A stretch of DNA of 64,000 nucleotides from Gemmobacter nectariphilus DSM 15620. Its GTDB lineage: Bacteria > Pseudomonadota > Alphaproteobacteria > Rhodobacterales > Rhodobacteraceae. A program made the translations under genes and the position numbers. This document shows positions 18,549 through 28,011 of this stretch, one piece after another. The notes below the pieces were generated by a model. That model had not been told where the DNA came from and made no database searches. It was given only the letters and a program-made list of their open reading frames with translations. The number at the start of each line of letters is the position of its first letter. Position 1 is the stretch's first letter. Where the stretch lies: NCBI RefSeq assembly GCF_000429765.1, contig NZ_AUCM01000012.1, positions 36,604 to 100,603 of the forward strand, given 5' to 3'.

Positions 18549-19234
18549 ACAGACAACTGACGCTGGACCTGCCGCTGCGCGAGTCGCGGGGGCGCGAGGA
18601 TTTCTTTGTCAGCCCGGCCAATGCGCTGGCGCTGGCCGCGCTGGACGACTGGCAAGGCTGGCCTGCGGGCAAGGCGGTGCTGGCCGGCCCTGCCGGCTGC
18701 GGCAAGACCCACCTGGCGCATATCTGGGCCGCCGCCACCGGCGCGCGGATCGTCGCGGCCAGCGCACTGGCGCATGCCGACCTGCCCAGCCTGGCGCGGA
18801 CCGCCGTTGCCGTCGAAGATGCCGAACGCATCGGTGGACGGCCCGAGGCCGAGAATGCCCTCTTTCATCTGCACAACATGATGGCCGCGGCGGGCCTGCC
18901 GCTGCTGATCACCGCAGCCGGCCCGCCGCGCGACTGGGGCCTGCGCCTGCCCGATCTCGCCAGCCGGATGCAGGCCGCAACGCTGATCCGCCTTGATCCG
19001 CCCGACGACCCCTTGCTGCACGCCGTGCTGGCCAAGCAGTTCGCCGACCGTCAGGTCGTCATTCCTGCCGGGCTGATCGAATGGCTGGTGCCCCGCATGA
19101 CCCGATCCTTCGCGGCCGCCCGTGACCTTGTCACCGCGCTGGATGCCCGATCCCTCGAAGAGGGCACTCCGATCACCCGCCAGATGGCTGCCGACTGGCT
19201 GGAAGGTGACAGCCTGTTCCCCGATCTCGACTAG
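18545..19234 (+). CDS. hdaA: DnaA-related regulatory ATPase HdaA
   Basis: HdaA stimulates hydrolysis of DnaA-bound ATP together with the sliding clamp and so limits replication re-initiation. The 229-residue product begins with GTG overlapping the upstream stop. Its N-terminal QLTLDLPL is a clamp-binding motif of the QL(T/S)LDL type. A Walker A motif GPAGCGKTHLA follows, then a degenerate Walker B (VAVEDAERIGG), as in Hda proteins. It lacks the DnaA DNA-binding domain, as expected. Confidence 0.9.
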   Translation: MNRQLTLDLPLRESRGREDFFVSPANALALAALDDWQGWPAGKAVLAGPAGCGKTHLAHIWAAATGARIVAASALAHADLPSLARTAVAVEDAERIGGRPEAENALFHLHNMMAAAGLPLLITAAGPPRDWGLRLPDLASRMQAATLIRLDPPDDPLLHAVLAKQFADRQVVIPAGLIEWLVPRMTRSFAAARDLVTALDARSLEEGTPITRQMAADWLEGDSLFPDLD

Positions 19235-19296
19235 ATCCGTTGCGGCGCGGGCGCTGTCGTCATATCCCTGTGACATTCCAGCCCCAGACAGGCGCC

Positions 19297-21471
19297 ATGA
19301 CCCAGGCCGATTTCCTCACCGCCCCGTTCCCCGCCCCTGCCGACCTGCCCGAGGCCGAACTCCTTGGGCCGCGCCGGTTCTTCAACCGCGAACTCTCGTG
19401 GCTCGCCTTCAACTGGCGGGTTCTGGACGAGGCGGCGAACCCGCGCGTTCCGCTGCTGGAACGGCTGCGCTTCCTGTCGATCTCGGCCACCAACCTCGAC
19501 GAATTCTACACCGTGCGGGTCGCGGGCCTGCGCCAGCTGGCGCGGTCGGGCAAATGGCTGCCCTCCGAGGATGGCCGCAGCCCGGTCGAACAGCTGCAAC
19601 TGATCAACGCCGATGCCCGCGATCTGATGGCGACGCAGCAAAAGACCTTCAAGGTGCTGACCAAAGAGATGGAAGAGGCCGGGATTTCCATCCTGACCCG
19701 CGCGCGGCTGACACAGGGCGACCGCGCCTTCCTGCATGATCACTTCCTGGCGCAGGTGTTCCCGGTGCTCTCGCCGCTGGCGATCGACCCGGCGCACCCG
19801 TTCCCCTTCATCCCCAACACCGGCTTTTCGCTGGGCCTTGAGCTGGAACGCACCTCGGACCGGCGCAAGCTGCAGGCGCTGTTGCCGATCCCCGGCCAGA
19901 TCGCCCGCTTCGTCACCCTGCCCGCGACCGACGGCCGCCACCGCGTCCTGCCGCTGGAGGAGTTGCTGCTGCTCAACCTCTCCAGCCTGTTCCCCGGCTA
20001 CGACGAGATCAGCCATTGCACCTTTCGGGTGCTGCGCGACAGCGACCTTGAAGTCGAGGACGAGGCCGAGGATCTGGTCCGCGAATTCGAAACCGCCCTC
20101 AAACGCCGCCGCCGGGGCGAGGTGATCCGGCTGAAAATCTCGGCCGGCGCGCCGCCTGCGCTGCGCGCGCTGATCATGGACGAACTCGACGTGACCGAGG
20201 ACGAGGTGGTCGAGGTCAAGGGCCTGCTGGGCGTTGCAGACCTCAAGGAACTTGTGCTGTCCTCGCGCCCCGATCTGCTGTGGCCGCCCTTTACCCCGCG
20301 CGTGCCGGAACGGGTGACCGACCATGACGGCGACATCTTCGCCGCCATCCGGCAAAAGGACATGCTGCTGCATCACCCCTACGAGACCTTCGACATGGTG
20401 ATCCGCTTCCTGCAGCAGGCGGCGCGCGATCCCAATGTGCTGGCGATCAAGCAGACGCTCTACCGCACCTCCTATGACAGCCCCATTGTCGATGCGCTGT
20501 GCGAGGCGGCCGAGGCCGGCAAATCCGTCACCGCGCTGGTCGAGCTCAAGGCCCGCTTCGACGAGGCCTCGAACATCCGCCAGTCGCGGCGGCTGGAACG
20601 CGCGGGCGCCCATGTGGTCTATGGCTTCATCCGCTACAAGACCCATGCGAAAATCAGCACCGTGGTGCGCCGCGAAGGCGACAACCTGGTCACCTATACC
20701 CATTTCGGCACCGGCAACTATCACCCGATCACCGCCCGCATCTATACCGACCTGTCGCTGTTCACCTGCAACCCCGCGCTGGGGCGCGATGCGACCAAGG
20801 TGTTCAACTACCTGTCCGGCTATGCCCAGCCCGAAGGGCTGGAAAACCTCGCCATTTCGCCCACCACACTGAAGCCGCGCCTGCTGGAGCTGATCGCCGC
20901 CGAGGCAGATCACGCCCGCCAGGGCCGCAAGGCCGAGATCTGGGCCAAGATGAACAGCCTGATCGACCCCGAGGTGATCGACGCGCTTTACGCGGCCAGC
21001 CAGGCCGGGGTGCGCATCAGCCTGGTGATCCGCGGCATCTGCGGGCTGCGCCCCGGCATCAAGGGCCTGTCGGACAACATCCGGGTGAAATCCATCGTCG
21101 GGCGGTTTCTCGAACACAGCCGCATCGTGTGCTTTGGCAATGGCCATGGCCTGCCATCGAAACAGGCGCGGGTGTTCATCAGCTCGGCCGACTGGATGGG
21201 CCGCAACCTCAACCGCCGTGTTGAAACTCTGGTCGAGGCTGTGAACCCTACCGTCAAGGCGCAGATCGAAAGCCAGATCATGGCCGCCAACCTTGCGGAC
21301 GAGGCGCAAAGCTGGATCCTTGGCCCCGACGGGCGCTATCTGCGGCAACTCGACGCTCCCGATGGCAAGCTGTTCTCCTGCCACCGTTTCTTCATGGAAA
21401 ACCCCTCGCTGTCCGGCCGGGGCAGCGCCGGCGCCGCCGATGTGCCGCGCCTTGCGCATTCCTGGGATTGA
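19297..21471 (+). CDS. ppk1: Polyphosphate kinase 1
   Basis: PPK1 reversibly polymerises the gamma-phosphate of ATP into polyphosphate. The 724-residue protein shows the N-domain start RFFNRELSWLAFNWRVL. The two active-site histidines are H450 in KTHAKISTV and H607 in EHSRIVCFGNG. Their spacing of 157 residues equals that of H435 and H592 in the E. coli enzyme. The ATG at 19297 is chosen over the frame start at 19240, which lacks a ribosome site. ppx follows 145 bp downstream, so synthesis and breakdown of polyphosphate are encoded together. Confidence 0.95.
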   Translation: MTQADFLTAPFPAPADLPEAELLGPRRFFNRELSWLAFNWRVLDEAANPRVPLLERLRFLSISATNLDEFYTVRVAGLRQLARSGKWLPSEDGRSPVEQLQLINADARDLMATQQKTFKVLTKEMEEAGISILTRARLTQGDRAFLHDHFLAQVFPVLSPLAIDPAHPFPFIPNTGFSLGLELERTSDRRKLQALLPIPGQIARFVTLPATDGRHRVLPLEELLLLNLSSLFPGYDEISHCTFRVLRDSDLEVEDEAEDLVREFETALKRRRRGEVIRLKISAGAPPALRALIMDELDVTEDEVVEVKGLLGVADLKELVLSSRPDLLWPPFTPRVPERVTDHDGDIFAAIRQKDMLLHHPYETFDMVIRFLQQAARDPNVLAIKQTLYRTSYDSPIVDALCEAAEAGKSVTALVELKARFDEASNIRQSRRLERAGAHVVYGFIRYKTHAKISTVVRREGDNLVTYTHFGTGNYHPITARIYTDLSLFTCNPALGRDATKVFNYLSGYAQPEGLENLAISPTTLKPRLLELIAAEADHARQGRKAEIWAKMNSLIDPEVIDALYAASQAGVRISLVIRGICGLRPGIKGLSDNIRVKSIVGRFLEHSRIVCFGNGHGLPSKQARVFISSADWMGRNLNRRVETLVEAVNPTVKAQIESQIMAANLADEAQSWILGPDGRYLRQLDAPDGKLFSCHRFFMENPSLSGRGSAGAADVPRLAHSWD

Positions 21472-21516
21472 CCGCAGCCCCCGGCCGCCGCATCTTCACC
21501 CGTGATGGGCCTGCTG

Positions 21517-21589
21517 CATCATCTTGCTGAAAATACCCCGGGGGGAGGGGCGGCCCGCAAGGGCCGGCCCGTGGGGGGCAGCGCCCCCC
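21517..21589 (-). repeat. Intergenic GGATATTT repeat, copy 5 (variant)
   Basis: On the minus strand: hairpin GGGGGGC/GCCCCCC, then CCCCCCGGGGTATTTTC and an AGCAAGATGATG tail. The core reads GGTATTT. It lies between ppk1 and ppx, opposite to their direction. Confidence 0.65.
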
Positions 21590-21616
21590 GCCCCGGCTGC
21601 CAAACCGGACTGCCCC

Positions 21617-23140
21617 ATGAGCGATGATTTCGAACCCTTCGGCCGCCCGCTGTTCGAAGACCCCTCTGCCCGCGCGCTCAGCCGGGTCGGGGTGGTCGAT
21701 GTCGGCTCGAACTCGGTGCGGATGGTGGTCTTTGACGGCGCCGCCCGCAGCCCGGCCTATTTCTACAACGAAAAGGTCATGGCCGGTCTGGGCAAGGGGC
21801 TGGCCGAAACCGGCCGGCTCAATCCCCAGGGCCGCATCCGCGCCATGGCGGCGCTGAAACGCTTTGCCCTTCTGGCCGAGGGGATGAACATCGCCCCCCT
21901 GACCGTCGTGGCCACCGCCGCCGTGCGCGAGGCCGAGGATGGCCCCGCCTTTCAGGCCGAGGTCGAGGCTGAAACCGGCCTCAAACTGTGGATCATCGAC
22001 GGGAACGAAGAGGCGCGGCTCTCGGCCCAGGGGGTGCTTCTGGGCTGGCCCGAGGCCGGCGGGATCGTCTGCGACATCGGCGGCAACTCGATGGAACTGG
22101 CCCGCATCGGCAAGGGCGAGGTCGGCACCCGCATTTCCACCCCGCTGGGCCCCTTTCGCCTGCAACAGGTGCAAGGCGACGCTGCCGACCGCGCCAGGCT
22201 GATCGAGCGGGTGCTGCGCAAGGCGCGCGATACCATCCAGCCCAACCACGACCGCATCTATCTGGTCGGCGGCAGCTGGCGCGTCATTGCCCGGCTGGAC
22301 ATGGAACGGCGCGGCTATCCGCTGACGGTGCTGCACGAATACCGCATGACACCCGAAAACGTGCTGGAAACCATCGACTGGATCGGGCGCAACGATCTGG
22401 CCGGGCTGCGCGCCCGCACGGGCGCCTCGTCCGAGCGGATGGAACTTGTGCCGCTGGCCTGCGAGGTGCTGGGCGCGCTGGTGCGGCTGTTCAAGCCCAG
22501 GGAAATCGACGTCTCGTCCTACGGGATCCGCGAGGGGCTGCTCTATGAACAGATGCCCGACAAGCTGCGCCGGCGCGATCCGCTGATCGAGGCTGCGCGC
22601 ATGGCCGAGGCGACACAGGCCCGCATCCCCGGCTTTGGCAAGAAGCTGTTCGCGTTCCTGTCGCCGCTGTTCAAGGGCGTCAGCGACGAGGAGATGCGGC
22701 TGGTCAAGGCCGCCTGCCTTCTGCATGACACCACCTGGCGCGCGCATCCCGACTACCGCGCCGAGGTCTGTTTCGACAATGCGACGCGCGCCAATCTGGG
22801 CGGACTGGACCATCCGGGCCGGGTGTTCCTGGGACTTGCGCTGCTGCACCGCTACAAGAACAGCCGCGCCGGGTCGCGCTTTGCCCCGCTGTTCTCGCTG
22901 CTGACCGAAGACCAGCTGCGCAAGGCGGAAATCCTGGGCAAGGCCATGCGATTTGGCGCCATGTTCGCGCTTGGCGATCCGGCCGAAGCCGCCGCCCTGT
23001 CGTGGGAGCCGAAAAAGCGCGTGCTGGAACTGGCCCTGACCCCCAAGGGTCAGGCCCTGTTCGCCGAGGTCGCGCAGGCCCCCTTTGCCGCCCTGTCGCA
23101 AGCGATGCGGGCAACGCCCAAGGTTACGGCGGCAAAATAG
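21617..23140 (+). CDS. ppx: Exopolyphosphatase / guanosine pentaphosphatase (Ppx/GppA)
   Basis: A 507-residue Ppx/GppA phosphatase that releases orthophosphate from polyphosphate or converts pppGpp to ppGpp. The ASKHA phosphate loops are VVDVGSNSVRMVVFDG and IVCDIGGNSMELARIG; the catalytic glutamate region is VVATAAVREAEDG. The C-terminal half (GLLYEQMPDKLRRRDPLIEAA onward) is an HD-like domain as in long Ppx. The ATG at 21617 lies just past the repeat. It follows ppk1 on the same strand. Confidence 0.93.
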   Translation: MSDDFEPFGRPLFEDPSARALSRVGVVDVGSNSVRMVVFDGAARSPAYFYNEKVMAGLGKGLAETGRLNPQGRIRAMAALKRFALLAEGMNIAPLTVVATAAVREAEDGPAFQAEVEAETGLKLWIIDGNEEARLSAQGVLLGWPEAGGIVCDIGGNSMELARIGKGEVGTRISTPLGPFRLQQVQGDAADRARLIERVLRKARDTIQPNHDRIYLVGGSWRVIARLDMERRGYPLTVLHEYRMTPENVLETIDWIGRNDLAGLRARTGASSERMELVPLACEVLGALVRLFKPREIDVSSYGIREGLLYEQMPDKLRRRDPLIEAARMAEATQARIPGFGKKLFAFLSPLFKGVSDEEMRLVKAACLLHDTTWRAHPDYRAEVCFDNATRANLGGLDHPGRVFLGLALLHRYKNSRAGSRFAPLFSLLTEDQLRKAEILGKAMRFGAMFALGDPAEAAALSWEPKKRVLELALTPKGQALFAEVAQAPFAALSQAMRATPKVTAAK

Positions 23141-23217
23141 CGGGTTTGATCCGCATCAAAGCCGCCCCCCTTCTGCCGGGCTAGGGTGACTTTGTCGATT
23201 GGAAGAAGGAGCGCGAC

Positions 23218-23457
23218 ATGTCGAACACCCCGCATCTCTTGGCCGATGAATTCCCGGCCGAGGCTCAGAAGATCCAGGATCTTCAGGCGGCGAATCCCCG
23301 TTTCGACAAGATCTGCAAGGAATACGACGAGGTGAACCGCGCGGTGCACCGCGCCGAGATTCGCGTCGATCTGATGTCCGAAGAGGACGAACAGGAGCTG
23401 CGCCGCAAGCGGGCGGCGCTCAAGGACCAGATTGCCCGCTCGCTGGCCGAGGCCTGA
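23218..23457 (+). CDS. YdcH/DUF465 family small protein
   Basis: A 79-residue, charged, largely helical protein of the DUF465 (YdcH) family, whose function is unknown. The family pattern is seen in LQAANPRFDKICKEYDEVNRAV and the heptad-rich tail EEDEQELRRKRAALKDQIARSLAEA, likely a coiled coil. A GAAGAAGGAG ribosome site precedes the ATG. It follows ppx by 77 bp and is closed by a strong hairpin. Confidence 0.85.
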   Translation: MSNTPHLLADEFPAEAQKIQDLQAANPRFDKICKEYDEVNRAVHRAEIRVDLMSEEDEQELRRKRAALKDQIARSLAEA

Positions 23458-23489
23458 TCGGCCCGCCGCAGCGGCCCCCGAGACATCGC

Positions 23490-23519
23490 AAGGCCCCCGT
23501 GGTGTTCCACGGGGGCCTT
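23490..23519. terminator. Bidirectional terminator between DUF465 gene and dadA
   Basis: Perfect 13-bp stem AAGGCCCCCGTGG / CCACGGGGGCCTT with a TGTT loop. It sits between two convergent genes and, having A and T at the stem ends, could serve both. Confidence 0.8.
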
Positions 23520-23581
23520 GTTACTGGGGCATACTCGCAATCCACTCGGTCAGACAACGCGCAGGGCGCGGCGCGGTTCCC

Positions 23582-24886
23582 TCAGGCTGTGGCCGGGCGC
23601 ATCGCACCTGCTGCAGCACGCGGCGCGCGGCTGCGGCCATACCGCGACACGGCCAGGCCTTCGGGGTCGATTTCCGGCGCACGCCCGTCGATCAGATCGG
23701 CCAGCAACCGGCCCGACCCGGCCGCCATGGTCCAGCCCAGCGTGCCATGGCCGGTGTTCGTCCACAGGTTGGCCAGCGGGGTGGCGCCCACGATCGGGGT
23801 GCCATCGGGCGTCATCGGGCGCAGCCCGGTCCAGAAGGTCGCGGCCTTGAGATCGCCTGCACCGCCAAACATTTCGGTCAGCGATTTTTCCAGCGTCGCG
23901 CGGCGGCGATCGTTCAGCGAGGTGTCAAAGCCCGCGATCTCGGCCAGGCCGCCCACACGGATCCGCTCGCCCAACCGGGTGATGGCGACTTTGAAGGTTT
24001 CATCCATCACGGTCGACACCGGGGCGCGGTCGTAATCGGTGATCGGCACGGTGATCGAATAGCCCTTCAGCGGCTCGACCGGCAGGCGAATGCCCAGCGA
24101 TTTGGCCAGGAAGGGCGAGAGCGAGCCAAGCGCCAGGACATAGCTGTCGGCGGTCATCAGCCCTTCCGAGGTCTCGACCCCGCTCACCCGCCCGCCTTCG
24201 GCCCGGATCGCGTTGATCGTCACGCCATAGCGGAAGGTCACGCCAGCCTGAGCAGCCTTTTCGGCCAGGGCATTGGTGAACTTGAAGCAATCGCCCGTCT
24301 CGTCGCCCGGCAGGCGCAGCCCGCCCGCGATGCGATGCGCGGCGCCCGCAAGCCCAGGTTCGGCCGCGATGCAGCCGGCGCGGTCCAGAACCTCGAACGG
24401 CACGCCATCGGCCTTCAGCACCGCGATGTCCTTTTCCGCCGCCGCGACCTGCTTGTCGGTGCGGAACACCTGCAAGGTGCCTTGCTGGCGTTCATCAAAG
24501 CGCACGCCGGTCTCGGCGCGCAACTCGGTCAGGCAATCGCGGCTGTATTCGGCCAGGCGGACCATGCGGCTCTTGTTGCGGGCATAGGCCGGGCCGGTGC
24601 AGTTCGCCAGCATCTCCAGCATCCAGCGGATGCGGTCGGGGTTCATCGTGGGGTGCAGCACCAGCGGCGCATGGCGCTGGAACATCCATTTCATGGCTTT
24701 CAGCGGAATGCCGGGGGCCGCCCAGGGGGCCGAATAGCCGGGGCTGATCTCGCCCGCATTGGCAAAGCTGGTTTCCAGCGCGGGGCCCGGCTGACGGTCG
24801 ATCACCGTCACCTCATGCCCGCGCCGGGCCAGATACCATGCCGACGTAACCCCGATAACACCTGCACCAAGAACGATGATCCGCAT
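23582..24886 (-). CDS. dadA: D-amino acid dehydrogenase
   Basis: A 434-residue membrane-associated FAD oxidoreductase that deaminates D-amino acids, chiefly D-alanine, and passes electrons to the respiratory chain. The dinucleotide-binding motif [20 protein letters not shown] starts at residue 4, and the C-terminus has [20 protein letters not shown] and [17 protein letters not shown], both DadA hallmarks. An AGGAGAGG site fixes the ATG at 24884-24886. No alanine racemase partner is adjacent. Confidence 0.93.
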   Translation of the reverse strand: MRIIVLGAGVIGVTSAWYLARRGHEVTVIDRQPGPALETSFANAGEISPGYSAPWAAPGIPLKAMKWMFQRHAPLVLHPTMNPDRIRWMLEMLANCTGPAYARNKSRMVRLAEYSRDCLTELRAETGVRFDERQQGTLQVFRTDKQVAAAEKDIAVLKADGVPFEVLDRAGCIAAEPGLAGAAHRIAGGLRLPGDETGDCFKFTNALAEKAAQAGVTFRYGVTINAIRAEGGRVSGVETSEGLMTADSYVLALGSLSPFLAKSLGIRLPVEPLKGYSITVPITDYDRAPVSTVMDETFKVAITRLGERIRVGGLAEIAGFDTSLNDRRRATLEKSLTEMFGGAGDLKAATFWTGLRPMTPDGTPIVGATPLANLWTNTGHGTLGWTMAAGSGRLLADLIDGRAPEIDPEGLAVSRYGRSRAPRAAAGAMRPATA

Positions 24887-24940
24887 GAGAGCCTCTCCTG
24901 TTCGCACGACTGGAAAGGTAAGACATGCAGACCTGAATTT

Positions 24941-25011
24941 CCTCGCTTTGTGCGAGGCGGAATCGATGCGAAATCGCAGAAACCTTCGTCATAGCGCCAC
25001 AGAGCGACGAA
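24941..25011 (-). promoter_or_regulatory. Inverted repeats upstream of dadA, possible operator
   Basis: Two inverted repeats precede dadA: CCTCGC/GCGAGG (24941-24946 and 24952-24957) and TTCGTC/GACGAA (24985-24990 and 25006-25011). Dad genes are often under Lrp-type control; binding here is inference only. Confidence 0.3.
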
Positions 25012-25057
25012 AACTTGTGCGATATGCAGGAACCGCGCAAGCCTGTCCGGCCGCAGA

Positions 25058-25645
25058 TCAGATTCGGCAGTAATCCTGCTTTCGCGTCCAGGCGGCGATT
25101 TCGGCGCGCTTGGTGGCGTTGCGCATCGGGCTCCAGTCGGCGGCCAGGCCGCCCCATTCGCCCGGCGCACCCGCCACCACGCCTGTCCGCTCGACCTGGC
25201 GCGAGGCAATGTTGACGGCACAGGCAAGGTTCGCCTTGCCATCATAAAGCGCCGTCGCATCGCAGCCATAGGCCCGGGCCGTCGCCGGCGTGATCTGCAA
25301 AAGGCCGCGATACTTGCCGCCCGCCCCTGCCGCGCGCGGGTTCCAGGTGCTTTCATGCTTGGCCAGCGCCGAGAACAGCCCCATCCAGAAGGCCTTGCGG
25401 TCCGCCTCGGTCGCATCGGTATAGGCCGGGCAGAAGGTCTCGATATCCGCAGGATCGGTGTCGATCAGCGCGCGTCCCTTGCTGGAAATCGCGCTCAGCG
25501 TCGCATGGGTCCACTGGGTCGCCTCGGGCCGGTGATCCCAGCGGGCCGCCGGGGCATCGGTGTTGGCTCCTGCGCCCATCGTGCAGGCCATGGGCAGGGT
25601 CAGGGCAAGAAGGGCGGCGATCAACGGACGCTTGCGTGAGGGCAT
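25058..25645 (-). CDS. Lytic transglycosylase-type lipoprotein
   Basis: A 195-residue exported lipoprotein with a Slt-like lysozyme fold, expected to cleave peptidoglycan glycan strands in the periplasm. The signal peptide ends in a lipobox (LTLPMACTMG, cysteine near residue 21). The catalytic glutamate is in ALAKHESTWNPRA, followed by the signature GKYRGLLQITPATARAYGC. The ATG at 25643-25645 begins the signal peptide; longer reading upstream is unlikely. It is a single gene after dadA. Confidence 0.82.
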   Translation of the reverse strand: MPSRKRPLIAALLALTLPMACTMGAGANTDAPAARWDHRPEATQWTHATLSAISSKGRALIDTDPADIETFCPAYTDATEADRKAFWMGLFSALAKHESTWNPRAAGAGGKYRGLLQITPATARAYGCDATALYDGKANLACAVNIASRQVERTGVVAGAPGEWGGLAADWSPMRNATKRAEIAAWTRKQDYCRI

Positions 25646-25850
25646 TGGACGGTTCCGACAGCACCGGACCCTTTGCCCGGCCCCAAGCCTGTCGCCCGCC
25701 ATGGCCCGACCGCGCAAGCCCACCCTGCCCGCAACCAGCAAAACAAGCGGAAAGTTGCGCGTAAATGGCCGCGCAAGGCCCGCCGGGCCGCCACAATCCT
25801 GCCGCAACACCCGACGACCTTGGGGCTGGAACCAGAATCAGGGGGCAAGC

Positions 25851-26102
25851 ATGGCTTTCACAGACGAGATCGGGCGCCAAGGTCGCGCCGCCAGCCAGCG
25901 CCGCAGCCTGCTGGATGTGCTGGGCCTGTTCCGGCGCGCGCAGGCCCCGGCAAAGACGGCCCCTGCAGATCAGTCCTATGGCCTGGTGACCGAGGCGCTG
26001 ATCGACGCCGATGTTGCCCGCATGGCCAGCTTCGGATCATGGACCGCCCTGCGCGAGGAGTTGCGCGCCCGCGACCAGTCCTGCCGCGGCAATCGCCCCT
26101 GA
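25851..26102 (+). CDS. Hypothetical protein upstream of gatB
   Basis: An 83-residue hydrophilic product (MAFTDEIGRQGRAASQRRSL at the start) with no domain that I recognise and no membrane segment. The reading frame is open through the gap between the divergent transglycosylase gene and gatB, and a GGGGGCAAGC stretch precedes the ATG. It may be a small conserved protein or a chance frame in G+C-rich DNA. Confidence 0.4.
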   Translation: MAFTDEIGRQGRAASQRRSLLDVLGLFRRAQAPAKTAPADQSYGLVTEALIDADVARMASFGSWTALREELRARDQSCRGNRP

Positions 26103-26186
26103 TCCGGCCCCATCGCCACCGACAAGCACCTTGAAGCGCCGCGCCCCAACGACTAGGACAGGGACACGCCGCAGAAAGGGACGCCC

Positions 26187-27698
26187 ATGCTCGACCTGAC
26201 CTTCCAGCCGCCGCAAGCCAAGGTGATCGCCGGGGCCAAGCATGACTGGGAACTGGTGATCGGGATGGAAATCCACGCCCAGGTGTCCTCGAACGCCAAG
26301 CTGTTCTCGGGCGCCTCGACCACCTTCGGGGCCGAGCCGAATTCCAACGTGTCCTTTGTCGATGCGGCGATGCCGGGGATGTTGCCGGTCATCAACGAAT
26401 TCTGCGTCGAACAGGCCGTGCGCACCGGCCTTGGCCTGAAGGCCGAGATCAATCTGCGCTCGGCCTTTGACCGCAAGAACTATTTCTACCCCGACCTGCC
26501 GCAGGGCTATCAGATCAGCCAGCTTTACCACCCCATCGTGGGCGAGGGCGAGGTGATCGTCGACATGGCCCCCGGCATCGCCCGCCGTGTGCGCATTGAA
26601 CGGATCCACCTGGAACAGGACGCCGGCAAGTCGATCCACGACATGGATCCGAACCTGTCGTTCGTCGATTTCAACCGCACGGGCGTGGCGCTGATGGAAA
26701 TCGTCAGCCGCCCCGACATTCGCGGCCCCGAGGAAGCGGCGGCCTATGTCGGCAAGCTGCGCCAGATCCTGCGCTATCTGGGCACCTGCGATGGCAACAT
26801 GCAGAACGGCAACCTGCGGGCCGATGTGAACGTGTCGGTCTGCCGGCCGGGCCAGTATGAGAAGTATCAGGAAACCCAGGACTTCTCGCATCTGGGCACG
26901 CGCTGCGAGATCAAGAACATGAACTCGATGCGCTTCATCCAGGCCGCCATCGACTACGAGGCCCGCCGCCAGATCGCCATCATCGAGGATGGCGGCACGG
27001 TGGTGCAGGAAACCCGCCTTTACGACCCCGACCGGAACGAGACCCGCTCGATGCGCTCCAAGGAAGAGGCGCATGATTACCGCTACTTCCCCTGCCCCGA
27101 TCTTCTGCCGCTGGAAATCGAACAGGCCTGGGTCGACGATATCGCCGACCGGATGCCCGAGCTGCCAGATGCGAAAAAGGCCCGCTTCATGGGCGATTTC
27201 GGCCTGACCGACTATGACGCCTCGGTGCTGACCGCCGAGCTGGACGCGGCCGACTATTTCGACGCCGTCGCCAAGGGCCGCGATGGCAAGCAGGCCGCGA
27301 ACTGGGTCATCAACGAGCTGTTCGGCCGCCTGAACAAGGAAGGCCTGTCGATCACCGACAGCCCGGTTTCCGCCGCGCAACTGGGCGGTCTGCTGGACCT
27401 TCTGGGCGCGCAAGTGATTTCCGGCAAGATCGCCAAGGACCTCTTCGAGATCCTTTGGACTGAGGGCGGCGATCCCGCCGAAATCGTCGAATCGCGCGGC
27501 ATGAAGCAGGTGACGGACACCGGCGCCATCGAGGCCGCGGTGGACGAGATCATCGCCGCCAACCCCGCGCAGGTGGAAAAGGCGAAACAGAACCCGAAAC
27601 TTGCGGGCTGGTTCGTCGGCCAGGTGATGAAGGCCACCGGCGGCAAGGCCAACCCGGCCGCGGTGAATGAATTGGTGGCTAAGAAGCTGGGGCTCTGA
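26187..27698 (+). CDS. gatB: Aspartyl/glutamyl-tRNA(Asn/Gln) amidotransferase subunit B
   Basis: GatB binds the mischarged tRNA and activates it with ATP so that GatA-derived ammonia can form Gln-tRNA or Asn-tRNA. The 503-residue protein has the classic N-terminal [20 protein letters not shown], the signature [19 protein letters not shown], and the C-terminal GatB/YqeY tail domain ending [13 protein letters not shown]. gatA and gatC are not next to it, as in many alphaproteobacteria. Confidence 0.97.
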   Translation: MLDLTFQPPQAKVIAGAKHDWELVIGMEIHAQVSSNAKLFSGASTTFGAEPNSNVSFVDAAMPGMLPVINEFCVEQAVRTGLGLKAEINLRSAFDRKNYFYPDLPQGYQISQLYHPIVGEGEVIVDMAPGIARRVRIERIHLEQDAGKSIHDMDPNLSFVDFNRTGVALMEIVSRPDIRGPEEAAAYVGKLRQILRYLGTCDGNMQNGNLRADVNVSVCRPGQYEKYQETQDFSHLGTRCEIKNMNSMRFIQAAIDYEARRQIAIIEDGGTVVQETRLYDPDRNETRSMRSKEEAHDYRYFPCPDLLPLEIEQAWVDDIADRMPELPDAKKARFMGDFGLTDYDASVLTAELDAADYFDAVAKGRDGKQAANWVINELFGRLNKEGLSITDSPVSAAQLGGLLDLLGAQVISGKIAKDLFEILWTEGGDPAEIVESRGMKQVTDTGAIEAAVDEIIAANPAQVEKAKQNPKLAGWFVGQVMKATGGKANPAAVNELVAKKLGL

Positions 27699-28011
27699 TC
27701 GCGCGAGAGGAAAACGTAGGGCGGGCATGAGCCCGCCAGTCTGCGCCTCAGTCTTCGCATGAACAGCTAGCTGCGTCCTGTGCGGCGGGGTGAACCCCGC
27801 CCTACTGATCCGTCGGCCAGGTGACGAGGGCGACCGGCGGCAAGGCCGCGCCGACAGCGCCGAATGAGCTAATGAAGAAGATTCGAAGGCTTTAGGCCCC
27901 GGCCGCACCCAGCGAATGTTTTAGGACGACCCGCCCTTTGTGCCTGACATAAGGGGGGCAAAAGGACGAGTTTGCGCCGCGAATGGCTGGCAATGCCATG
28001 TTACAAAGTCG
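27699..28011. other. Gene-free stretch after gatB holding a large inverted repeat
   Basis: I see no gene. The stretch contains the inverted repeat at 27717-27805 and otherwise unremarkable sequence of somewhat lower G+C. Confidence 0.5.
27717..27805. repeat. Inverted repeat with GTAGGGCGGG ends
   Basis: GTAGGGCGGG at 27717-27726 is mirrored by CCCGCCCTAC at 27796-27805. Inside lie GGGCGGGCATGAGCCCGCC and GCGGGGTGAACCCCGC, two smaller hairpins. The whole is 89 bp and resembles a small palindromic interspersed element. Confidence 0.6.

Noticed and set aside
19231..21459. Minus-strand frame of 742 codons opposite ppk1
   Set aside because: ppk1 has both active-site histidines at the right spacing on the plus strand; the antisense frame has no features.
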